NCBI RefSeq assembly: GCF_902497555.1
Contig: NZ_CABVGP010000002.1
Span: forward strand, 2,306,501 to 2,370,500
Length of the DNA: 64,000 nucleotides
DNA from: Amycolatopsis camponoti
GTDB lineage: Bacteria > Actinomycetota > Actinomycetes > Mycobacteriales > Pseudonocardiaceae
Reading direction: 5' to 3'
Under the pieces are notes generated by a model. The model was not told where the DNA came from, searched no databases, and was given only the letters and a program-made list of their open reading frames with translations. The position numbers were made by a program, and so were the translations under genes. This document shows, piece by piece, positions 58,151 through 64,000 of this stretch (position 1 is its first letter; every line of letters begins with the position of its first letter).

Positions 58151-59047
58151 ATGCGTGTGCTGGTGGCCGGGGCTTCGGGGTTCGTCGGCGGCCGGTTGTG
58201 CCCGGCGCTGGAAGAGGCGGGGCACGACGTCCTCGCGATGACGCGCCGTCCCGAGAAGTACGACGGCGCCGGGACACCCGTCCGCGGCGACGTCGCCGAC
58301 GTCGGTTCCCTGCGGGACGCGCTCAAGGGCGTCGACGCCGCCTACTACCTGGTGCACTCGCTCGACAGCGCGGACTTCAAGCGCCGCGACGCCGACGCCG
58401 CGCGCGCGTTCGCCCGGGCGGCCGCGGACGCGGGGGTGGGCCGGATCGTCTACCTCGGCGGCCTCGGGGACGACGACGACACGCTTTCGGAGCACCTGGC
58501 CAGCCGGCGCGAGGTCGAGCGGCTGCTGGGGGAGACCGGCGTGCCGGTCACCGTGCTGCGCGCCGGCATCGTCATCGGCCACGGCGGGACGTCTTGGGAG
58601 CTGACCCGCCAGCTGGTGGAGCACCTGCCGGCGATGATCACGCCGCGCTGGGTCGGCACGCGCACCCAGCCGATCGCGATCGCCGACGTCGTCCGGTACC
58701 TGGCCGGCGTGCTCGACCACCCGGAGGCCGAGGGCCGGACGTTCGACATCGGCGGGCCCGAGGTGCTGGCCTACCGGGACATGCTGCAGCGGGTCGCGGC
58801 GATCGAGGGGCGGCCGCTGGTGATCGTGCCGGTGCCGCTGCTCTCGCCGAAGCTCTCGTCGTACTGGCTTTCGCTGGTCACCGACATCGACGTCACCACC
58901 GGGCGCGCGCTGATCGACTCGATGACGAACGAGGTCGTTGTCCGCGACGACGCGATCCGCCGGATCGTCGAGTTCGAGCCGATGGGCTACGACGAAGCCG
59001 TGCTGCAGGCCCTGGGCGAGCGGGCGAAGAGCCGGCGGCCCGCGTGA
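58151..59047 (+). CDS. NAD(P)-binding NmrA/atypical SDR-family protein
   Basis: 298 residues. N-terminal dinucleotide loop GASGFVG (residues 7-13), then LDSADFKRRDADAARAFARAAADAGVGRIVYLGGLG, the complex-I-assembly/NmrA-like pattern. It lacks a classical YxxxK site, so it may be a redox sensor or a weak reductase. The stop overlaps the GTG of the membrane protease gene, so both are probably made together. Confidence 0.88.
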   Translation: MRVLVAGASGFVGGRLCPALEEAGHDVLAMTRRPEKYDGAGTPVRGDVADVGSLRDALKGVDAAYYLVHSLDSADFKRRDADAARAFARAAADAGVGRIVYLGGLGDDDDTLSEHLASRREVERLLGETGVPVTVLRAGIVIGHGGTSWELTRQLVEHLPAMITPRWVGTRTQPIAIADVVRYLAGVLDHPEAEGRTFDIGGPEVLAYRDMLQRVAAIEGRPLVIVPVPLLSPKLSSYWLSLVTDIDVTTGRALIDSMTNEVVVRDDAIRRIVEFEPMGYDEAVLQALGERAKSRRPA

Positions 59048-59631
59048 GGAAGCGGCTCCTCGCCGGGGTGACGGCCGCCGGGTCCGGCCTGCTCGGCGCG
59101 TCCCTGGCCAGCCGGCCGGGTTCGCGCCGGTTCCACGTGCTGACGGCGGCGGTCGCGGCGACCTGGTTCGCCGGCGCGGGGCCGGTGGACCGCGGCCGCC
59201 GGGACGTCGTGCAGCCGGTCCTCGCGGGGGCCGGCGCGTTCGGCGTGTTCTACGTCGGCGCGCTGGTGTCCCGCCGCATCCCGTTGCTGCGCCGCGCGAT
59301 CGCGGGCGTGCTCGACCACGCCCGCCGCGGTTCGACGCCCTCGGTGGTGGCGACGACGCTCGTGACGGGCGCGGCGGAGGAGTTCTTCTTCCGCGGCGCG
59401 TTGTACGACGCGTTCGGCCCCCGCGGATCGACGGCGCTGTACATCCTTTCGACGACGGCGACCCGAAACCCCGCGCTGGTATTGGCCTCGACGGTGATGG
59501 GCGCGCTCTTCGCCGTGCAGCGCGGCCGGTCCGGCGGGCTGCAAGCACCGGTGCTGACGCACGTGGTGTGGTCGGCGCTGATGCTGGCCTTCATGCCGCG
59601 CCTCTTCCCGCCGGATCAGAACGCTTCGTAG
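59044..59631 (+). CDS. CPBP-family intramembrane protease
   Basis: 195 residues, several membrane helices. Catalytic signatures of the CAAX/bacteriocin-processing (Abi) family are visible: EEFFFRG at residues 112-118 with adjacent Glu pair and Arg, and a later His in LTHVVWSALM. GTG start overlaps the upstream stop (GTGA). Its 3' end overlaps the convergent serine hydrolase by 16 bp. Substrate unknown; such enzymes may process prenylated or secreted peptides, though many homologues lack known targets. Confidence 0.85.
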   Translation: MRKRLLAGVTAAGSGLLGASLASRPGSRRFHVLTAAVAATWFAGAGPVDRGRRDVVQPVLAGAGAFGVFYVGALVSRRIPLLRRAIAGVLDHARRGSTPSVVATTLVTGAAEEFFFRGALYDAFGPRGSTALYILSTTATRNPALVLASTVMGALFAVQRGRSGGLQAPVLTHVVWSALMLAFMPRLFPPDQNAS

Positions 59632-60659
59632 GCGGCCATCACCACGCCGAGACCCCGGTCGTACCCGCCGTCCCAGAGGACCTGGTTCATCACGTACGCC
59701 ACCACCATGCGGTTCTCCGCGTCGACGAGGACCACCGAGCCGCCCCATCCGCCCCACGAGCACGTGCGGCCCTCCAGCCGGTAGCCCAGGCCGTAGCGCA
59801 TCTGCGCGCCGAGCACGCGGTCTTCGCCGTGGAACTGCTCTTCGAAGACGCGCTCGGCACCGGCCGCCGACAGCAACCCGCCGCCGCCGACGAGTGCCGA
59901 CTGCGCCGCGGCGACCGAGCGGGCGTTGCCGTACCCGTTGATGGCGGGTACTTCCGCGCGCCGCCAGGCTTCGGAGTACGAGTCCGAGACGCCGACCAGG
60001 AAACCCGGCGGCTTGTCGCCCTGGGGGTCGGGGATCAGCGGCGCCACGCGGTGGTCGTGTTCGGCGGCGAGCCCGATGTGGAAGTCGGCGCCCAGCGGGC
60101 CGGCCACCTCCTCGGCGAAGAACGTGCCGAGGGTGCGCCCGGTGACGCGGCGGACGACTTCGCCCACCAGGAACCCGAACGTGACCGAGTGGTACCCGCC
60201 CGCCGTCCCGGGCTCCCACGCCGGGGTTTGCGCGGCCAGCCGCGCCGTCACGGCCGGCCAGTCGAAGAGGTCCTCGACCGCGATCGGGCCGGTGAAGTCC
60301 GGCAGGCCCGCGGTGTGCCCGAGCAGGTGCCGGACGAGCGTGTTTTCCTTGCCCGCGGCGGCGAATTCGGGCCAGTACGCGGCGACCGGCGCGTCGAGGT
60401 CCAGCTCGCCGCGGTCGGCGAGGACCAGCGCGCACAACGCGGTCATGGTCTTGGTGGTGGACCAGACGGTGGTGATCGTGTCGCGGTCCCAGGCCTTCGT
60501 GCGGCCGGTGTCGACGTATCCACCCCACAGATCGACCACGGGCTCGCCGTCCACGAACACGGCGACCGAAGCGCCCACGTCGTCGGCGTCCAGCGACGCC
60601 GCGAGGACGTCCCCCACCTTGCCGAACCGGTCTTCGCACGTTCCCCAGATGTCAGCCAC
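59616..60659 (-). CDS. Serine hydrolase of the beta-lactamase/EstB family
   Basis: 347 residues. The penicillin-binding-protein fold has Ser67 and Lys70 in WSTTKTMTA, Tyr in GGYHSVTFGF, and the later GWGGS segment in place of KTG. This pattern fits class C-like esterases (EstB type) more than true beta-lactamases. No signal peptide at the chosen GTG, so cytoplasmic. A TTG 15 bp upstream is an alternative start. Substrate unknown. Confidence 0.88.
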   Translation of the reverse strand: MADIWGTCEDRFGKVGDVLAASLDADDVGASVAVFVDGEPVVDLWGGYVDTGRTKAWDRDTITTVWSTTKTMTALCALVLADRGELDLDAPVAAYWPEFAAAGKENTLVRHLLGHTAGLPDFTGPIAVEDLFDWPAVTARLAAQTPAWEPGTAGGYHSVTFGFLVGEVVRRVTGRTLGTFFAEEVAGPLGADFHIGLAAEHDHRVAPLIPDPQGDKPPGFLVGVSDSYSEAWRRAEVPAINGYGNARSVAAAQSALVGGGGLLSAAGAERVFEEQFHGEDRVLGAQMRYGLGYRLEGRTCSWGGWGGSVVLVDAENRMVVAYVMNQVLWDGGYDRGLGVVMAAYEAF

Positions 60660-60806
60660 GGCGGCCAGCAAACTCCGTCCGGACGGGTCACACCACTCAT
60701 TTTCGAGTGGAGAACCTTTGTCCGGAACGAGCCAGAACCGGGCGGAAACCTTCAGAACCGCGCCGGGATTTCCTATCCTGGACCAAACCCCGGTGCGTGG
60801 AGAGGG

Positions 60807-62600
60807 ATGTCGATGCGGACATTGCTCGTGCTGCTGCTCGTCCTCGGTTCCTTCACCCCGATGTCCCTGCGACCCGCCGAGGCGGCCACGGCGGTGTGCG
60901 TGACGTCGTGCGACACCCTCGACCCGTCGCGGGCCGCGCGGGAGAGCTTTCCCTTGCCCGACAAGGTGATCAACAACCGTGTCGTGCGGCTGCACGCCTC
61001 CGACCCGGACGGGATGGCGTGGGCGAGCATCGACGGCGGCGTCGCCGGCGACGCCGTCTGGCTCGACCGCTCCTGGGACGGTGGCGCCACCTGGGAAGGG
61101 TTGCTGGGCAAGGCGACCATCCCCGGTGCGTGGACCGGCACCCGCACGCTCATGTACAACCTCACCGACCCGCAGCACCACCGCCGCGGACTGGTCCGGG
61201 CCTGCGGGGACGCGCAGGGCGTCGCGTGCACCGCGTGGATCTACCCGGACGTCTGCGACGCCGCGTGCGACCGCACCGCGCCGGGTACGGGGGACAGCCA
61301 GCCGGTGGCGCCGACGACGCTCTTCGGCCGCACGATCCGGCTCCACTTCGACGGCCGGGGCCTGGCGTGGGCCGGGATCGAAGCCGGCGGCGCCGGGGAC
61401 GAGATCTGGCTCGACCGCTCGTGGGACGCCGGCGCGAGCTGGCCGGACGGCTCGTCGCTGGGCCGCACGAGCGTCGCCGCGGGCGCGACCGGTACTCACA
61501 CCACGGCGTTCGCGACGCGCGATCCCCGCGGCCGGCTCTACGGCGGCGCGGTGCGGGCGTGCGGCCGCGAAGCCACGCACGCGCAGGGGAGCTGCACGGC
61601 GTGGGCACGGCCCGCGACGACCCGCGTGGCCGGCGCGCTCGACGCGCTGATGTGGTCCTACGACCCGTACACCGCGTGGTGGCCGTCGAGCTGGTGGAAC
61701 TCGGCGGTCGCGGTGACGGCGGTGGCCGACGCGGGCGGGTTCGACGCCGCGCTGGCCCGCACCTTCGACGTCAACCGGGCCGCTTTCCCCGCCGGGGCAA
61801 GGAGTTCCGATGCGATCGAGGGCGACTTCGTGAGCCGCGCGATCGACGACAGCGGGTGGTGGGGCCTGGCCTGGGTCGCCGCTTACGACCGCACCCACGA
61901 CGCGCGCTACCTCACCGAGGCGACGACAATCGCGAACTACGTCCACGGGTTCTGGGACACCGGCAGCTGCGGCGGCGGGGTCTGGTGGAACCGCGAGCGG
62001 ACGTACAAGAACGCCGTCACGGCCGGGTTGTACCTGCGGCTGACCGCGTCGCTGCACAACCGGCTCGCCGGCGACACGGTGTGGGGCCAGCGGGCCCGGA
62101 CTGCGGGCGACTGGTTCCTCGACAGCGGGCTGATCAACTCCTCGGGCCTGGTGAACGACGGCTTGACGTCGTCGTGCGCGAACAACGGCCAGACCGTCTG
62201 GACGTACAACCAGGGCCTCGGCATCGGCGGGCTGCTGGAGCTGTGGCGCGCGACCGGCGTCCAGTCCTATCTGGACGCGGCGAAGCGGCTCGCGGACGCG
62301 GCGATGGCGCGGCTCACTTCGGGTGGCGTGCTCGTCGAGTCCTGCGACACCGGCACGGCGTCCTGCGACGACAACCAGAAGCAGTTCAAGGGAATCTTCC
62401 TGCGCTACTTCGGCGACCTGGCGGCGGCGACGGGCTCGGCGACCTACCGCGCGTTCGCGCAGAAGCAGGCGGACGCGCTGTGGGCGGGTGATCGCGACCC
62501 GCTGAACCGGATCGGCCAGCGCTGGACCGGGACGACGCCGAACGTGACGGACTGGCGGACCCAGGCGTCGGGCCTGGAAGCGATCCTGGCGGCGGGGTAG
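60807..62600 (+). CDS. Secreted GH76 alpha-1,6-mannanase-like enzyme with two N-terminal repeat modules
   Basis: 597 residues. Sec signal (1-27, ending PAEAA). Two homologous ~100-residue modules follow (~50-150 and ~165-265), each with an AW-glycine-rich turn, WLDRSWD and VRACG..CTAW, each holding Cys pairs. The C-terminal (alpha/alpha)6 domain (~275-597) carries the catalytic Asp pair of GH76 in AIDDSGWWGLAW near 347-348 and GGVWWNRE, YKNAVTAGLYL. It should cut alpha-1,6-mannan, as in yeast or mycobacterial-type cell walls. ATGs at 60807 and 60813 are both possible. Confidence 0.88.
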   Translation: MSMRTLLVLLLVLGSFTPMSLRPAEAATAVCVTSCDTLDPSRAARESFPLPDKVINNRVVRLHASDPDGMAWASIDGGVAGDAVWLDRSWDGGATWEGLLGKATIPGAWTGTRTLMYNLTDPQHHRRGLVRACGDAQGVACTAWIYPDVCDAACDRTAPGTGDSQPVAPTTLFGRTIRLHFDGRGLAWAGIEAGGAGDEIWLDRSWDAGASWPDGSSLGRTSVAAGATGTHTTAFATRDPRGRLYGGAVRACGREATHAQGSCTAWARPATTRVAGALDALMWSYDPYTAWWPSSWWNSAVAVTAVADAGGFDAALARTFDVNRAAFPAGARSSDAIEGDFVSRAIDDSGWWGLAWVAAYDRTHDARYLTEATTIANYVHGFWDTGSCGGGVWWNRERTYKNAVTAGLYLRLTASLHNRLAGDTVWGQRARTAGDWFLDSGLINSSGLVNDGLTSSCANNGQTVWTYNQGLGIGGLLELWRATGVQSYLDAAKRLADAAMARLTSGGVLVESCDTGTASCDDNQKQFKGIFLRYFGDLAAATGSATYRAFAQKQADALWAGDRDPLNRIGQRWTGTTPNVTDWRTQASGLEAILAAG

Positions 62601-62772
62601 GTCCGCGCGCCGGAACGGGCGCCGAGCTGCCGCCCGGCTCGGCGACCGAGCGGCAGAGCACCGATCCGGCCACGCAGCAGGCCGCCATCACCGGCGGGGA
62701 ACGCAGATCACCGGCAGGTTCACGCTGCCCGAAGCGCGGCAGCCGGCCCGCGACATCGCCGGCGGCTGACGC
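62601..62772. other. Intergenic region with possible coding remnant
   Basis: 172 bp between the GH76 gene and the MarR gene. No intact gene. One frame reads TGAELPPGSATERQSTDPAT and a shifted frame GTQITGRFTLPEARQPARD to a stop, which might be the decayed end of a gene or chance. Confidence 0.3.
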
Positions 62773-63255
62773 TCAGCAGGGCGGCGGCGGCAGGTCGGCG
62801 CCCGTGCAGGCTTCGGTGTCCGTCTTGCTCGTCGCCTGGTGCAGGAGCTCGTAGAGCTGCTCGCGCTGCTCATGGCTGAGCCCGCACAACACCTCGTCCT
62901 CGATCGCGGCGAGCGCGAACTCGGCCCGCGCGAGCAGCTTCGCGCCCACGTCGGTGAGCTCCACCACGTGGCGCCGCCGATCGACGGCCGAGCGGCGCCG
63001 CTCGATCAGGTTCTCCGTCTCGAGCTCGTTGAGCAGCCCGACCACGTTCGTGCCGTCCATCTGCAGGGTCTTCGCGAGGTCCTGCTGCGAGCTTCCGCCC
63101 AGGTCACGCAGCACGGTGAGGGCGATCAGGTGGCGCGGCCGCAGCCCGAGCGGGGTCAGCACCGACTCGCTGCGCAGCCGCATCCGGCGGGAGAGGTGGT
63201 CGAGCAGCGCTCCGCACCGGTGGGGCGGCTGGTTGACGACCGGCAGCGAGGTCAT
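62773..63255 (-). CDS. MarR-family transcriptional regulator
   Basis: 160 residues. Winged-helix pattern: HLIALTVLRDLGGSSQQDLAKTLQMDGTNVVGLLNELETENLIERRRSAVDRRRHVVELT, with the family DxR wing (DRRR). Ends in a Pro-Cys tail (ADLPPPPC). The ATG at 63255 starts MTSLPVVNQPPHR; longer upstream frames run through the promoter. Divergent from an azoreductase gene 82 bp away, a common pairing in which MarR responds to quinones or electrophiles. Confidence 0.92.
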   Translation of the reverse strand: MTSLPVVNQPPHRCGALLDHLSRRMRLRSESVLTPLGLRPRHLIALTVLRDLGGSSQQDLAKTLQMDGTNVVGLLNELETENLIERRRSAVDRRRHVVELTDVGAKLLARAEFALAAIEDEVLCGLSHEQREQLYELLHQATSKTDTEACTGADLPPPPC

Positions 63256-63265
63256 GCGCCCAGTA

Positions 63266-63331
63266 TATGGGCAGCTCAATGGTCGGTGTGCTATTAATGG
63301 TTTGTCTAACACCAACGATCTATGGGCGGCT
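63266..63331. promoter_or_regulatory. Direct repeats in the marR-azoreductase gap
   Basis: TATGGGCAGCT (63266-63276) and TATGGGCGGCT (63321-63331), 10 of 11 bases equal, flank the divergent promoter zone; GGTGT / ACACC inverted arms lie between them. The AT-rich centre (ATTAATGG) may hold promoter elements. Candidate MarR sites. Confidence 0.4.
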
Positions 63332-63337
63332 AACGAC

Positions 63338-63979
63338 ATGGCGCATCTCCTCCACATCGACTCGAGCATCCAGGGCGAGCGCTCGGTGAGCCGCCGGCTC
63401 AGCGCGCGGGCCGCGGCCGCGTGGCGGGCCGCGCACCCGGGCGGCACGACCACCTACCGCGACCTCGGCGCGCACCCGCTCCCGCACCTCGACGCCGAGA
63501 GCGGGTCGGCCCGCGCGATCCCGCCGGAGCAGCACACGCCGGCCCAGGCCGCGTCGTGGGCGCTGACGCGGGAGCTCGTCGGCGAGATCCAGGCGGCCGA
63601 CACGGTGCTCCTGGGCCTGCCGGTCTACAACTACGGCGCGCCGAGCAGCGTCAAGGCGTGGGTGGACCACCTCATCGCGCCCGGGCTCTCGGTCGACCAC
63701 GAGACCATGACCGGCCTGCTCGGCGGCCGCGAGTTCATCGTGCTGGCCTCGCGCGGCGGCGGGTACGGCGAAGGCACGCCCCGCGAAGGCTGGGACCACG
63801 CCGAGCAGTGGCTCCCGCACGGCGTCTCGCTGACCGGCCTCGAGCCGCGGTTCGTCACGGCGGAGCTGACCCTCGCGCACGTCAACCCGGCGATGGCGGA
63901 GCTGATCCCGCTGGCGGACGCGAGCCTGGCGACGGCGGAGAAGACCATCGACGACCTGTGGGTCCCGGCGCGGGTCTGA
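63338..63979 (+). CDS. FMN-dependent NADH:quinone/azo reductase (AzoR type)
   Basis: 213 residues, flavodoxin-like fold. FMN-phosphate loop HIDSSIQGERSVSRRL near the N-terminus (residues 5-20), LLGLPVYNYGAPSSVKAWVDH at the flavin and dimer contact, and LASRGGGYGEG, all typical of AzoR. It reduces quinones and azo compounds with NADH, usually as detoxification. The ATG at 63338 starts MAHLLHIDSS. Divergent from MarR, which likely represses it. The gene is complete and ends 21 bp before the window edge. Confidence 0.9.
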   Translation: MAHLLHIDSSIQGERSVSRRLSARAAAAWRAAHPGGTTTYRDLGAHPLPHLDAESGSARAIPPEQHTPAQAASWALTRELVGEIQAADTVLLGLPVYNYGAPSSVKAWVDHLIAPGLSVDHETMTGLLGGREFIVLASRGGGYGEGTPREGWDHAEQWLPHGVSLTGLEPRFVTAELTLAHVNPAMAELIPLADASLATAEKTIDDLWVPARV

Positions 63980-64000
63980 CGACCGTTCGGCGCGCAGAAC

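Noticed and set aside
59616..60659. True beta-lactamase resistance gene
   Set aside because: No signal peptide and no KTG triad; Ser67-x-x-Lys with YHS fits the esterase-like EstB group.

Overview
The window is very GC-rich, and nearly every open frame ends its codons in G or C. GTG starts, GTGA/ATGA stop-start overlaps, Tat and Sec exported hydrolases, WXG-type secreted proteins, F420-type oxidoreductases and many RsbW/STAS/SpoIIE-type proteins all occur. Together these point to a soil actinomycete, most likely of the Pseudonocardiaceae (Amycolatopsis-like). This is a judgement from gene content, not a database match. No rRNA, tRNA, CRISPR array, complete insertion sequence or prophage was recognised.

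Layout. 1-4.2 kb: end of an aldehyde dehydrogenase, then a solute-binding lipoprotein divergent from a LacI-type repressor with two near-identical palindromic operators between them, then an orphan DUF742 gene. 4.2-6.6 kb: alpha/beta hydrolase and TetR regulator, divergent from a short-chain dehydrogenase. 6.6-15.3 kb: a tightly coupled catabolic cluster (NCS1 permease, HyuA-type hydantoinase, two DUF917 proteins, SDR, a third diverged DUF917, PucR regulator). It looks like uptake and degradation of a hydantoin- or thiohydantoin-type heterocycle. 15.3-17.8 kb: YbaB-like, EspC-like and long WXG/EPKP-repeat proteins resembling a type VII secretion cargo locus without its machinery. 18-22.1 kb: aldo/keto reductase and a two-component system flanked by small exported proteins with His/Gly-rich tails. 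22.2-26.1 kb: DinB-like protein and a large secreted GH15 glucoamylase/glucodextranase.

26.2-36.2 kb is a dense partner-switching island: separate RsbW-like kinases, STAS antagonists, SpoIIE/PP2C phosphatases, a GAF-ANTAR protein, and a 1358-residue protein joining PAS, GAF, histidine kinase, receiver, PAS, GAF, PP2C and RsbW-like modules. No sigma factor gene lies beside them. 36.3-42 kb: histidine phosphatase and NAD(P)H-hydrate dehydratase, two coupled SDRs with an XRE/MmyB-type regulator, and a PhoD-type phosphatase. 42-47.2 kb: exported polysaccharide hydrolases (CE1-GH10-CBM2 xylanase, GH16 and GH64 beta-1,3-glucanases) around an Ogt-type DNA repair gene.

47.5-48.1 kb is non-coding and holds a degenerate ~64-bp tandem repeat and a perfect 8-bp x 8 microsatellite. 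It is followed by an RsbW-like gene divergent from a shortened Rho paralogue. 50-53.4 kb: small conserved proteins, an NlpC/P60 endopeptidase with a strong terminator, a frameshifted CopZ-like copper chaperone remnant beside a CsoR/RicR-like palindrome, and an M15-type peptidase. 53.5-64 kb: LLM oxidoreductase, threonine dehydratase-like enzyme divergent from a LysR regulator, second LysR and an EamA transporter, NmrA-like protein and CPBP protease, serine hydrolase, GH76 mannanase with duplicated N-terminal modules, and a MarR/azoreductase pair.

The best candidates for something undescribed are the triple-DUF917 cluster, the partner-switching island with its giant hybrid protein, and the short Rho next to an anti-sigma-like kinase.
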